Assembly (NCBI GenBank): GCA_902786815.1
Contig: CADADV010000014.1
Location: 1-64,000 of the forward strand
Length of the DNA stretch: 64,000 nucleotides
Source of the DNA: an uncultured Eubacteriales bacterium
Lineage (GTDB): Bacteria > Bacillota > Clostridia > Peptostreptococcales > Anaerovoracaceae
Direction of reading: 5' to 3'
The notes beneath the pieces were generated by a model, which was not told the origin of the DNA, ran no database searches, and was given only the letters and a program-made list of their open reading frames with translations. Shown here piece by piece: positions 29,951 through 39,449 of this stretch; position 1 is the stretch's first letter; each line of letters starts with the position of its first letter. A program made the translations under genes and the position numbers.

Positions 29951-29979
29951 TTGAAATAGTGGGGGTGTTGGGATATAGT
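29951..29979 (+). promoter_or_regulatory. Promoter of decarboxylase operon
   Basis: TTGAAA (29951-29956), 17-base spacer, TATAGT (29974-29979). The leader is about 95 nt and contains GGTAT...ATACC-type complementary parts (29981-30050) that could fold before the AGGAGGAAG ribosome site. Confidence 0.7.
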
Positions 29980-30080
29980 ATTGGTGGTATGTTGCCGCTT
30001 GGCATCTGTTTTACGATGCGGGTGGTGACTCGTGATGAATACCAATATCCAAAATACTTTTATTAGGAGGAAGTAACCAA

Positions 30081-31637
30081 ATGAACAAGCTTGAAAAACT
30101 CCTCGAAAAGAAAGAACACCTTTATAAGGGCGGAGGAGAAAAGAGGATCGAGTCACAGCACAAAAAAGGCAAACTGACTGCCCGTGAGAGACTGAACATC
30201 CTTTTTGACAAAGACACATTTGTTGAGATGGACACCTTTGTCAAGAACAGATGCCCGTTCTACGGAATGCCTGAGAAGGACATGCCGGGCGACGGCGTCG
30301 TAACAGGCTACGGACAGATCGACGGCCGTTTGGTATTTGCGTTTGCACAGGACTTCACCGTAGGCGGCGGGTCACTGGGTGAGTACCACGGCGAAAAGAT
30401 CGTAAAAGTACAGGGAATGGCTCTGAAGATGGGAGCGCCGTTCGTGGGTCTGCAGGACTCAGGCGGAGCAAGAATCGAAGAGGGCGTAGCACCGCTTTCC
30501 GGATTCGGTAAGATCTTCCACAACAACACGATTTCTTCAGGTGTTATTCCGCAGATCTCTGTAATCATGGGACCATGCGCAGGCGGCGCTGTTTATTCCC
30601 CGGCGATCACAGACTTCATTTTCATGGTCGACCAGACATCACAGATGTTCATTACGGGACCGAACGTAATCAAGACCGTAACCGGCGAGATCGTAACATC
30701 AGAACAGCTGGGCGGAGCGAGAACACACAACACCGTCAGCGGCGTAGCGCACTTCATGGGAGCGAACGATGAGGAAACACTGATGCAGGTCAGAGAGCTG
30801 CTCACCTATCTGCCTTCCAACAATAAGGAACTGCCGCCGACATATGCCTGCACGGATGACGTCAACAGACTCATCCCGGAATTCAATACGATCATTCCGG
30901 ACAATCCGAACAAGGCATACGACATGTACGACATCATCAGAGGCATCGCAGATGACGGCAAGATCTTTGATGTAAACGCAATGTATGCGAAGAACATCAT
31001 CACCTGCTTCATCAGAATGGGCGGATCCACGGTAGGCGTTATCGCCAACCAGCCGGCAGTCGGTGCAGGATGCCTCGACATCAACGCATCAGACAAGTCC
31101 GCAAGATTCGTCAGAAGATGCGACGCATTCAATATTCCGATCCTTACAGTTGAAGACGTTCCGGGATTCCTGCCTGGAACCAACCAGGAATTCGGCGGCA
31201 TCATCAGACACGGAGCGAAGCTGCTTTACGCTTACTGCGAGGCAACAGTTCCTAAGGTGACGATGATCCTGAGAAAAGCATACGGCGGCGCTTACATCGC
31301 AATGTGCAACAAGGAACTGGGATCCGACATGGTACTGGCCTGGCCGTCAGCGCAGATCGCTGTTATGGGAGCTGAAGGCGCAGTAAACATCATGTCTTCC
31401 GTCAAGGCTGAGCTCAAGCAGGTCGAGGATGATGATGAACGTGAAGCACTGAGAAAGCAGAGAATCGACGAGTACGAAGAGCTGTTCAACAATCCGTACT
31501 ACGCAGCAGGCCTCGGTTATGTAGACGACGTCATCGAGCCGGCAACTGCACGTCAGAGAATCATCAGTGCTTTCGACATGCTGAAGACCAAGAAGGAAAC
31601 ACTGCCGCCTAAGAAGCACGGCGACATTCCGCTCTAA
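30081..31637 (+). CDS. Carboxyltransferase subunit of biotin-dependent acyl-CoA decarboxylase
   Basis: The 518-residue protein is a carboxyltransferase of the propionyl-CoA carboxylase beta / methylmalonyl-CoA decarboxylase alpha group. Motifs include KKGKLTARERL, DFTVGGGSLGE, GLQDSGGARIEEGV, GPCAGGAVYSPAI, GTNQEFGGIIRHGAKLLYAY and KAYGGAYIAM. It moves carboxylate from the acyl-CoA to biotin. With the OadG-like and biotin-carrier genes that follow (12 and 23 bases downstream) it fits a sodium-pumping decarboxylase (methylmalonyl-CoA or glutaconyl-CoA type). The substrate cannot be told from sequence alone. ATG 30081 follows AGGAGGAAG. The membrane beta subunit is not in this operon. Confidence 0.88.
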   Translation: MNKLEKLLEKKEHLYKGGGEKRIESQHKKGKLTARERLNILFDKDTFVEMDTFVKNRCPFYGMPEKDMPGDGVVTGYGQIDGRLVFAFAQDFTVGGGSLGEYHGEKIVKVQGMALKMGAPFVGLQDSGGARIEEGVAPLSGFGKIFHNNTISSGVIPQISVIMGPCAGGAVYSPAITDFIFMVDQTSQMFITGPNVIKTVTGEIVTSEQLGGARTHNTVSGVAHFMGANDEETLMQVRELLTYLPSNNKELPPTYACTDDVNRLIPEFNTIIPDNPNKAYDMYDIIRGIADDGKIFDVNAMYAKNIITCFIRMGGSTVGVIANQPAVGAGCLDINASDKSARFVRRCDAFNIPILTVEDVPGFLPGTNQEFGGIIRHGAKLLYAYCEATVPKVTMILRKAYGGAYIAMCNKELGSDMVLAWPSAQIAVMGAEGAVNIMSSVKAELKQVEDDDEREALRKQRIDEYEELFNNPYYAAGLGYVDDVIEPATARQRIISAFDMLKTKKETLPPKKHGDIPL

Positions 31638-31649
31638 GGAGGTGACAGC

Positions 31650-32072
31650 ATGGATACAAGCAACATGACCTTAATGGAGATATTCTCGAATCCGGACGTG
31701 ATGCATACGCTGTCATTCGGGGAAAAGATGCTTGCCTCCACAATCACGATGATCATGGGACTGGGAATCACATTCACAGTGCTGATCCTGATATGGGTCT
31801 TCATCGCGATCATGGGCAAGGCGCTGGGAACCGGCAAGAAACCGGAACCGGCACCTGCCGCGGCAGCACCGGCACCGGTTGAGACAAAGGCCGCTCCGGT
31901 TGAGGAAGCATCCGATGACAGCCTGGTAGCAGTCATAGCAGCAGCTATTGCGGCCTATCAGGGAGCAAACGCAAACAACCTGGTTGTAAAGAAGATCACA
32001 AGACTTTCAGGCGACAACACACCTTGGGGTGTATCCGGACTGGAAGACAGGCTCGACACCAGAAGAAGATAA
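31650..32072 (+). CDS. OadG-family gamma/delta subunit of Na+-pumping decarboxylase
   Basis: The 140-residue protein has one membrane helix (MIMGLGITFTVLILIWVFIA, about 28-48), a Pro/Ala-rich linker and a C-terminal part ending PWGVSGLEDRLDTRRR. This matches OadG/MmdD subunits, which hold the carboxyltransferase to the membrane pump. It contains the SDDSLVAVIAAAIAAYQG block of the delta group. ATG or GTG alternatives near 31650 follow AAGGAGGTGACAGC. Confidence 0.85.
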   Translation: MDTSNMTLMEIFSNPDVMHTLSFGEKMLASTITMIMGLGITFTVLILIWVFIAIMGKALGTGKKPEPAPAAAAPAPVETKAAPVEEASDDSLVAVIAAAIAAYQGANANNLVVKKITRLSGDNTPWGVSGLEDRLDTRRR

Positions 32073-32095
32073 TCTAAGTGAAAGGAATTAAGAAA

Positions 32096-32494
32096 ATGAA
32101 AAAGTACAACATCACTGTAAACGGAACGACATATGCAGTTGAAGTAGAAGATCTGGGCGGAGCGCCTGCACCGGCAGCGGCGGCAGCACCGGCTCCTGCT
32201 CCTGCGGCAGCACCGGCTCCTGCTCCTGCAGCGGCACCGGCACCGGCTCCTGCACCGGCAGCAGCTCCGGTAGCAGGCGGCGCAGCAAGCATCACAGCAC
32301 CGATGCCGGGAACAGTTCTGGACGTCAAGGTTTCAGAAGGCCAGGCAGTCAACGCCGGCGACGTCGTCCTCATCCTCGAAGCGATGAAGATGGAAAACGA
32401 GATTTCAGCCCCATCAGCTGGAACAGTAGACAAGATCGTAGCAGCCAAGGGTTCATCCGTAAACTCAGGCGACGTTCTGATCACACTCAAATAA
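32096..32494 (+). CDS. Biotin carrier subunit of decarboxylase
   Basis: The 132-residue protein has an N-terminal [19 protein letters not shown], a long Ala/Pro hinge (about residues 23-60) and a biotinyl domain with EAMKMEN; biotin is attached to Lys98. It swings between the carboxyltransferase and the membrane decarboxylase. ATG 32096 is preceded by AAAGGAATTAAG. The same 20-base leader also precedes the ferredoxin gene at 3473. A hairpin follows, so the operon seems to end here with no beta subunit. Confidence 0.93.
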   Translation: MKKYNITVNGTTYAVEVEDLGGAPAPAAAAAPAPAPAAAPAPAPAAAPAPAPAPAAAPVAGGAASITAPMPGTVLDVKVSEGQAVNAGDVVLILEAMKMENEISAPSAGTVDKIVAAKGSSVNSGDVLITLK

Positions 32495-32527
32495 TTAAAA
32501 GTATTTTGGAATTAAGGATATATAAAC

Positions 32528-32561
32528 AGGGGCGGTTACAGAGTACCGCCTCTGCTTATTT
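32528..32561 (+). terminator. Hairpin ending decarboxylase operon
   Basis: AGGGGCGGT (32528-32536) pairs with ACCGCCTCT (32545-32553, one G-U) around an 8-base loop, followed by GCTTATTT. Confidence 0.6.
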
Positions 32562-32620
32562 CAAAAACAGCACAGCGACTGCGACTTATGGCGCGCAGCG
32601 GTCAAGCGGAGGAAAAGAAT

Positions 32621-33481
32621 ATGTTACTTGCTTTCGATGTAGGAAACACGAACATTGTACTGGGAGTTTTCAAGGATGGTGAGATGATCACCAACTGGAG
32701 ACTCGAAACAGATAACAGGAAGAGCGCCGATGAATACGGCATGATCATCAACCAGCTCTTCCAGTATGAAAATCTTGATTTTTCAGAGGTCGAAGATGTG
32801 ATCATCGCGACGGTCGTGCCTTCGATCCTCTACACACTGCAGCATCTCTCTCAGAAGTATTTTAATACGAGAGCGATCGTCATCGGACCGGGGATCAAGA
32901 CCGGCCTGATCGTCAAATACGATAATCCGAAGCAGGTCGGCGCCGACAGGATCGTCAATGCTGTCGCCGCCCACGCCAAGTACGGCGGCCCGCTTATCAT
33001 CATAGATCTTGGAACGGCAACGACCTTCTGCGCACTGACCCCGAATGCGGAGTATATCGGCGGCACCATCGCACCGGGTCTGAAAATCTCATCTGACGCG
33101 CTGTTCGAAAAGACGGCGAAACTTCCGAAAGTCGAACTGGAAGAACCGGGTCATGTGATCTGCAGAAACACCATCAACAGCATGCAGTCAGGACTGGTAT
33201 ACGGACACATGGGTCTCGTTGAATTCATCGTCCGCCGCATGAAAAAAGAACTGGCGGAATACTGCGTCTCTGAAGGTGTGCGCGAGGAGGACATCAAAGT
33301 CATCGCCACCGGCGGTCTGTCCACAATGATCGACCAGGGCGTGGACTGCATCGACTACGTCGACAAACTCCTGACCCTCGAAGGACTGGAGCTGATCTAC
33401 AGAAAGAACAAGAAGTGTCGCAAGCAGGCGACCCAGGAAGAAATCGAGAAGGATCACATGCTGTACGAGGGGAAACTGTAA
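32621..33481 (+). CDS. coaX: Type III pantothenate kinase
   Basis: The 286-residue enzyme phosphorylates pantothenate, the first step to coenzyme A. Motifs are LLAFDVGNTNIVLGVF (phosphate loop), GADRIVNAVAA (substrate site), IIDLGTATTFCAL and GGTIAPGLKISSDALF. ATG 32621 follows CGGAGGAAAAGAAT; upstream in-frame codons from 32588 lack a site. The dihydrouridine synthase follows after 26 bases, an arrangement common in Clostridia. Confidence 0.95.
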   Translation: MLLAFDVGNTNIVLGVFKDGEMITNWRLETDNRKSADEYGMIINQLFQYENLDFSEVEDVIIATVVPSILYTLQHLSQKYFNTRAIVIGPGIKTGLIVKYDNPKQVGADRIVNAVAAHAKYGGPLIIIDLGTATTFCALTPNAEYIGGTIAPGLKISSDALFEKTAKLPKVELEEPGHVICRNTINSMQSGLVYGHMGLVEFIVRRMKKELAEYCVSEGVREEDIKVIATGGLSTMIDQGVDCIDYVDKLLTLEGLELIYRKNKKCRKQATQEEIEKDHMLYEGKL

Positions 33482-33507
33482 CCCTTAGGAATCACATTGA
33501 GAATCAA

Positions 33508-34647
33508 ATGAAGAGCACACTTCAAATCGGCGGAATCAAATTCGAAAACCCGTTTATCCTGGCGCCTCTCGCCGGGTATACAGACAAGTCAATGCGCGCC
33601 CTTTGCGAAGAGCAGGGGGCGTCTCTTGTATTTACGGAAATGGTCAGCGGCAAAGGCCTCAAATACGGAGACCGCAAAAGCCGCCGGCTTCTGGAGCTGA
33701 CTGAGCGCGAACAGGAAGCCGCCGAAACAGTACGTGCTGCGCAGACAGCGCCGGCCGGGGGAACGGTCCGGCCCGCGAAAGTTCCAAGCGGCGCGGCCGG
33801 ATTCCAGCTCTTCGGAGACGAGCCGGGGGTGCTCTTTGAAGCGGCAAGGGAGCTGGCGCCCTGCGATAACGTCATTCTCGATCTGAACTGCGGGTGCCCC
33901 GTGCCGAAGATCGTCAGAAACGGGGAAGGTTCCGCCCTGCTGAAACGGCTTGATGTGCTCTATGAGTGCGTGGCGGCCATGGTGGCTGGAGCGCAGATGG
34001 GAGCCGGCGAGGCCTCCGATACGGACGCCGCACCCAAACCGGTCACAGCCAAGATCCGGATGGGTTTCGCCAGAGGCGAGAACGTGGCGGTCGAAGCCGC
34101 AAAGGCTATCGAAGCTGCGGGCGCCGCCGCGGTGACCGTCCATGGCAGGACGCGGGATCAGTTCTACGAGGGGAAGGCCGACTGGAACGTCATCGCCGAA
34201 GTGAAGAGAGCGGTCGACATTCCCGTCATCGGAAACGGAGATGTGCGCAGCGGTGAGGACGCTGTCCGCATGCTGGAGGAAACCGGCTGCGACGGGGTGA
34301 TGATCGCCCGGGGCGCGCTGGGGAATCCATGGATCTTCCGGGACGCCAGGCTGTTGTGGGAGCTGGGATGGAAACCGGGGAATACATCGCCATTAGGCGA
34401 TGGAGCAGGCGCGCCAACGGTTGGCGGCGCTTTTGCGCGAAGCCGTGAGGAGCGTATCGACATGTTGATTTTGCATCTGGAGATGCTCTGCGAAGACAAA
34501 GGCGAAGACATCGCCGTCAAGGAGATCCGCAAGTTCGTCGGCTGGTACACCAAAGGCATGCGTGGCGCGCCGGCCCTGCGGCGGGAAATCAACCAGATCA
34601 CAGATGCAGGTAAAATGATAGAAGCATTTCGCAGCATGATTATTTAG
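33508..34647 (+). CDS. dusB: tRNA-dihydrouridine synthase (DusB type)
   Basis: The 379-residue flavoenzyme reduces uridines in tRNA. Motifs are FILAPLAGYTDKSMR, TEMVSGKGL, the catalytic Cys in LNCGCPVPKIVRNGEGSALL, KIRMGFA, VTVHGRTRDQFYEGKADW, VIGNGDVRS and GCDGVMIARGALGNPWIF. It has extra Ala/Glu/Gly-rich insertions (about 70-92 and 168-180), which make it longer than B. subtilis DusB. The ribosome site before ATG 33508 is weak, so it may rely on coupling to coaX. It ends 14 bases before the big secreted protein. Confidence 0.92.
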   Translation: MKSTLQIGGIKFENPFILAPLAGYTDKSMRALCEEQGASLVFTEMVSGKGLKYGDRKSRRLLELTEREQEAAETVRAAQTAPAGGTVRPAKVPSGAAGFQLFGDEPGVLFEAARELAPCDNVILDLNCGCPVPKIVRNGEGSALLKRLDVLYECVAAMVAGAQMGAGEASDTDAAPKPVTAKIRMGFARGENVAVEAAKAIEAAGAAAVTVHGRTRDQFYEGKADWNVIAEVKRAVDIPVIGNGDVRSGEDAVRMLEETGCDGVMIARGALGNPWIFRDARLLWELGWKPGNTSPLGDGAGAPTVGGAFARSREERIDMLILHLEMLCEDKGEDIAVKEIRKFVGWYTKGMRGAPALRREINQITDAGKMIEAFRSMII

Positions 34648-34661
34648 AGGAGACTGAATCC

Positions 34662-37600
34662 ATGAAAAAAGCGAGTAGACAACTGATCATCAAAGGTGTG
34701 TTGGTAACGCTGGCGATCTGCTGCGCCTGGGCAGTGGGGAACGGCCCTTTGTCACATCATGGTTTTTCTGATTTTGCAGGAGGCATTGTCTATGCGGGGC
34801 TGGGCGAAAACGGCGAAGTGGAAAATCCTGCGCCGGATCCCTGGTTGGAGGATGAGGATGACCCGACTGTCGGCGCGCAGAAAATGATCATGCAGCCCGG
34901 TCAGACGTATAATATTTCAGATTACAATAAAGCGACATGGCTGCTCGCATCGCAGCCGGGAACCTACATGGTCACCGGAGAGTCCACCAAGACTCTGATG
35001 GAAATCTCCGCCCCCGCGAATGGCGAAATCGAAATTATTTTCAGCAATACGCACATGATAGCAACGAAAGACTGCCCGGGGCTGCCGGCGGACAGACGGT
35101 CGGTAATCAAAATCCGTGATCAGGGTGATGGCGGCACAGTCAGACTGAAGTCAGCACCCCGTTCCGACAACTATTTCAGGGCGAAGGGTGGCGAGCCGTG
35201 CATCAGGAAAGATTCGACGAAGTCGAAACTCATCTTTGATACTGAGAATCCGGATGACCCGGGAACCATGGAAGTCCATGCCGATGCAAAGGCTGTCAAG
35301 ACGAGCGCCATCGGTTGTTTTTCGACCGTGGGCGAGTATCACACGTTCGGAAACGTCGTGTTTGAAGCGGGAATCGTGGAAGCCTATGGATCAGAAAACA
35401 GCAGCTTTGGCGGCGGTCCGGGGATCGGCGCGGACTTCGGTGGAGAGGTCGACGGCATCACCTTCAATAACGCTAAAGTCGCAGCGATCTCGGGCTGCGG
35501 TTCCTCTGCTGCAATCGGCACTTCTTCGGGAGATGTTCTGATTGCCAACACACAGTCGCACTGCAATAACATCACAATCAACGGAGGAACGGTGCATGCG
35601 ATCAATGATAAAGACGATGATTATCATTATGGCGGCGCAGGAATCGGTGGAGGCGCAGGGAGCAGTGTTGAGAACATTCAGATCCACGGGGGGACGGTTG
35701 AGGCAGTAGGTTCCTTCTGCGCCGCGGGAATTGGAGGTGGGGAAGATGGAAACGCCATCGGAATCAAAATCACGGGCGGAACCGTGACGGCCCGCGGAGG
35801 CTCCAGCGGAATCGGCAGCGGATTTGCTCATGACAACATAGAAGGCGGAGACGATTACGCCAGATACGGTGATTGTGAGATCACGATCAGCCAGGATGAC
35901 CCTGCTGTAGAAACGAATGTTGAAGCTTACGGGGGATGCATTGCGGGGGAACCAAACCAAACCCCCGGTGTCGGGATCGGCGGCTGGATGAACCGGTTTT
36001 ATTATGACAGCCACACAGAAGTCCCCGGCAAGCGCAGCATCACAATCACCGGCGGGAAGGTGAAAGCTGCCGGCTACTCCAGCGGTGCCGGCATCGGAGC
36101 CGGACAATATGGATACATCAAGAATATTACGATCACAGGCGGCATTATCAATGCCACAGGCGGGGAAAGCTCTGTCGCGATCGGCGGATACAATGCAGAT
36201 AATGCGCAAGCGTCCTGCGGAACGATCCGGATCAGCGGCGGAACGATTCTGGCAGGAGGCGGCAACGGCAGAATCGGCGGTGTCAATTACAAAAACAGTT
36301 TATATACAACCCATAATCCGACCGATCTTATTATCAGCGGCGGAAATCTGCATGCGGCGCCTTTCAAGACGTCTCCGGTCGATGAGAATCAAGTCGAATT
36401 GGCCTGCAGCCCGATTGCGATCAATACGTTCGGACTGGGAAACGACCGCAGCAAAATGCATCCCATCGAATCGTTCCAGTCGGAGTGGAATGGACGGACC
36501 TATGAGGATTACGGTCTGAATGATGTCTACACATTCCCGACGTCAGTCGATACGGATCCAGTCCTTTATTTCTGGCTTCCGCCGAACTACACCGTGCGGG
36601 CAGTGAAAACGAAAGATACGCTCCTGGACAAGGGACTCGATCTGCAGGAAGCTGACATCAGGTATTTCTCAGGGCTGAATCTGTCTGCGATGCATGACCC
36701 TGATGGAACCGCTGTGGTCTATCCGCAGTTTTATTTCCTGTTCGATGACAACTACAACGCGAAGGACCTGAATGTCAGCAATGCACTTGTTTATATTGGA
36801 GACGCGGAAGCGTCATCGATCATCAATGAAACGAAAACCGTCGGCGAAAAAACCTTTACTCCCGAGTACTATTCTGTCGATCCGGAGGGGAACTATCCCC
36901 TGTTGGATCCGGATGGCACGTTCCGCAAGGGAGTGGCAACCGGGGAAACAGTCTGGACAGACGCAAACGGCCATCTCCAGATGACCGGCAATGAGAGTGG
37001 AAGCGGCGATACACAATCCAGAGACGACCTGAAATGGTACAAATACGGAATCAAGCTCTACGCCTTCTGGGATGAGTACGAGCTTTCCTATGACGGGAAC
37101 AAACCCCGAACTGCGAGCACCCAACTGAGCGGATCCATGGATCCGGAGGTGCACCAATATGATGAGACGATAACGATCCCGGACTGCGGATATACGCTTC
37201 CCGGCTATGAGTTCCGCGGCTGGTCGGTGAAACCTGCTGCGGAATCCGGCGACAAAATCTACCGGTCGGGAGACCAGATCAAAGGAACGGATTTAAGCGA
37301 TGAGCGGGACGGCTCGGTCAAACTCTACGCCCAATGGGAACCGCTGAGATATGTCATTGAGCTCGATTCCGGGGACGCCAACCAGGGCACCAGATACCAA
37401 TCTGCCGTATTCGATGAGCCGGGGACACTCCCGTTGAATAACTGGAGCTACGTACCGTATGTATTCCATGGATGGACCGGCGACGCGTTTGGGTCGTTCT
37501 ATGAGGACGGAGCGGAGTTCTGCAACTTATGCAGTCTGAACGAAGACGGCGGCATTACAGGAAAGACACTGACCGCGGAATGGGTTGGGGAAGGCAAACT

Positions 37601-39431
37601 TGCAATCGCGGTCACCCGGGATGGCCGTCCGGTAGAAGGCCTGCAAGAGAAAATCTACTTCAGCGACGGACCTGCGGACTACCGTCTGACGCTGGAATAT
37701 AAACGGGGAAGTTATGTCTTCGATCCTTCCGCCAATCCTTACGGGGGATCGCTCCCGACAGGCAGCTACACTGTCATCATTGAGAATCCGGATTACGCAG
37801 AGCTGCCGGAAGGAAAGGAATCCTTCTTTTACGGAAATGAAGGTGTGTCCATTGTGCTGGAGTACAACACAGTACAGGTCGCCAAGGAGAACGATAACGT
37901 TACGGAAGTCTTTGTCGCCGAATCAGAAACAGGCGAATCGCAGACACAGATGGTGGTTCCGGATCATAAAAAGCTGTTCCTGTCCGCTTCCGTGAAGGAC
38001 AGGTACCACTTTACAGGATACACGGTAGCGCCGGTGGTGCTGCCGGATTACACCGCGGCCGGCGTCGCCCCGGTCTGGGACAAGGACCCGATGGTGAGCA
38101 AACAGACGATTACGGTAACCGGTCCGGTCAAACTCATCGCGCATGGGGAGCCGAACACATATACAGTGCAGTATGACGCCAATGGAGGAAGCGGATCTAT
38201 GGCGGATCAGGCGATGACCTACGATCAGGCTGCCCGCCTGCCCGAGAATACGTTCAGCCGTCAGGGATATGTGTTCCGGAGCTGGAATACGAAACCCGAC
38301 GGCACCGGAATCGGCTTCGATGATCACGCGCGGATCAACGAAGACAATCAGAACGATCTGGCACCGGAGAAGGACGGCGGGAAGGTTACGCTTTATGCAC
38401 TCTGGGAGCCGATCACGTACGGTATCAGTTATGATCTAAACGGCGGCCGGCTGCCGGACGGCAAAGGCAACCCATCCACTTACACAGCCGAAGATGACAT
38501 CACACTTGTGAACCCGGGAAAGAAGGATTATGATTTTACCGGCTGGACCGGTACCGGATTGCAAAAGCCGACAAAGAAAGTCATCATCAAGAAGGGTTCC
38601 ACCGGGGACAGGACATACAAGGCAAACTGGAAACTGAAGGAATTTAAGGTGACCTTCGTCACAAACGGCGGCAGCAAGGTCGCGGCGCAGACGGTGAAGA
38701 TCCACCAGACAGCGCAAAAGCCTTCCAACCCGAAGAAAAAAGGATACACCTTCAAGGGCTGGTACGCAGACAAATCCCTGACAAAGGCGTTTAATTTCAA
38801 AACGGCGATCGAGAAGAATACCACGGTCTACGCCAAGTGGTCAGCGAAGCCTATCCCGGTCCTGCTGGCGCAGGGAAGGCCTTCCGGCAAGACGGGCATC
38901 CGGATTTTCTGGAACAAGGTGTCCGGTACATCCAAGTACCTTATTTATGCGGCCGGATACGGCGGTGCCACGAAGCGGATCAAGGTGACATCCGGAACAA
39001 GTTTTACAGTAAAGAAGTGCATCAGCAAGAAGGGTAAATGGACGAAACTGAAACCACATCAGGCGTACGAGTTCATCGTGGTGGCGGCTGACAAGAACGG
39101 CAAGGTGTTGGCGATCAGCAAAACATTTCACGTAATCACCACAAACACCATGGGGAAATATGCTAATATCAAGACGATAAAAGCGAACAAGAAGACAGTC
39201 ACACTGAAGAAAGGAAAGACCCTGAAGCTGGGCGCGAAGTACACACTGCCAAAGGGCAAGAAGCACATCAACGTAAGCCACGGCAAGTATCTGCGCTTCA
39301 CCTCAAATAACCCGAAAGTCGTCAGTGTCAACAGCAAAGGAACGATCAAAGCCAAGGATACAGGCAAGGCAACGATCTACATTCAGGACACCTGCGGCAA
39401 GTATTGTAAAACAGTAGTTACAGTCAAGTAG
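34662..39431 (+). CDS. Large secreted InlB-repeat / beta-helix surface protein
   Basis: The 1589-residue protein starts with a signal peptide (MKKASRQLIIKGVLVTLAIC, cleavage near 40). A first part (about 80-570) contains many Gly-rich ITGGT / GIGGG repeats like a parallel beta-helix. Then come at least four InlB/Listeria-Bacteroides repeats (pattern YDANGG....GY.F..W...Y..W; near 805, 1165, 1250 and 1330), a fibronectin-like domain (about 1395-1490) and a C-terminal Ig-like Big2 domain (about 1500-1585). No LPxTG or membrane anchor is seen, so retention is unknown; Lys-rich C-terminal parts may bind wall. An adhesin role is inferred. ATG 34662 follows TTAGAGGAGAC. Confidence 0.85.
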   Translation: MKKASRQLIIKGVLVTLAICCAWAVGNGPLSHHGFSDFAGGIVYAGLGENGEVENPAPDPWLEDEDDPTVGAQKMIMQPGQTYNISDYNKATWLLASQPGTYMVTGESTKTLMEISAPANGEIEIIFSNTHMIATKDCPGLPADRRSVIKIRDQGDGGTVRLKSAPRSDNYFRAKGGEPCIRKDSTKSKLIFDTENPDDPGTMEVHADAKAVKTSAIGCFSTVGEYHTFGNVVFEAGIVEAYGSENSSFGGGPGIGADFGGEVDGITFNNAKVAAISGCGSSAAIGTSSGDVLIANTQSHCNNITINGGTVHAINDKDDDYHYGGAGIGGGAGSSVENIQIHGGTVEAVGSFCAAGIGGGEDGNAIGIKITGGTVTARGGSSGIGSGFAHDNIEGGDDYARYGDCEITISQDDPAVETNVEAYGGCIAGEPNQTPGVGIGGWMNRFYYDSHTEVPGKRSITITGGKVKAAGYSSGAGIGAGQYGYIKNITITGGIINATGGESSVAIGGYNADNAQASCGTIRISGGTILAGGGNGRIGGVNYKNSLYTTHNPTDLIISGGNLHAAPFKTSPVDENQVELACSPIAINTFGLGNDRSKMHPIESFQSEWNGRTYEDYGLNDVYTFPTSVDTDPVLYFWLPPNYTVRAVKTKDTLLDKGLDLQEADIRYFSGLNLSAMHDPDGTAVVYPQFYFLFDDNYNAKDLNVSNALVYIGDAEASSIINETKTVGEKTFTPEYYSVDPEGNYPLLDPDGTFRKGVATGETVWTDANGHLQMTGNESGSGDTQSRDDLKWYKYGIKLYAFWDEYELSYDGNKPRTASTQLSGSMDPEVHQYDETITIPDCGYTLPGYEFRGWSVKPAAESGDKIYRSGDQIKGTDLSDERDGSVKLYAQWEPLRYVIELDSGDANQGTRYQSAVFDEPGTLPLNNWSYVPYVFHGWTGDAFGSFYEDGAEFCNLCSLNEDGGITGKTLTAEWVGEGKLAIAVTRDGRPVEGLQEKIYFSDGPADYRLTLEYKRGSYVFDPSANPYGGSLPTGSYTVIIENPDYAELPEGKESFFYGNEGVSIVLEYNTVQVAKENDNVTEVFVAESETGESQTQMVVPDHKKLFLSASVKDRYHFTGYTVAPVVLPDYTAAGVAPVWDKDPMVSKQTITVTGPVKLIAHGEPNTYTVQYDANGGSGSMADQAMTYDQAARLPENTFSRQGYVFRSWNTKPDGTGIGFDDHARINEDNQNDLAPEKDGGKVTLYALWEPITYGISYDLNGGRLPDGKGNPSTYTAEDDITLVNPGKKDYDFTGWTGTGLQKPTKKVIIKKGSTGDRTYKANWKLKEFKVTFVTNGGSKVAAQTVKIHQTAQKPSNPKKKGYTFKGWYADKSLTKAFNFKTAIEKNTTVYAKWSAKPIPVLLAQGRPSGKTGIRIFWNKVSGTSKYLIYAAGYGGATKRIKVTSGTSFTVKKCISKKGKWTKLKPHQAYEFIVVAADKNGKVLAISKTFHVITTNTMGKYANIKTIKANKKTVTLKKGKTLKLGAKYTLPKGKKHINVSHGKYLRFTSNNPKVVSVNSKGTIKAKDTGKATIYIQDTCGKYCKTVVTVK

Positions 39432-39449
39432 GACAATGGGAGAATCACA

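Noticed and set aside
32500-32620. Possible riboswitch between the biotin carrier gene and coaX
   Set aside because: Only one simple hairpin is visible, which fits a terminator; no conserved riboswitch core is recognisable.
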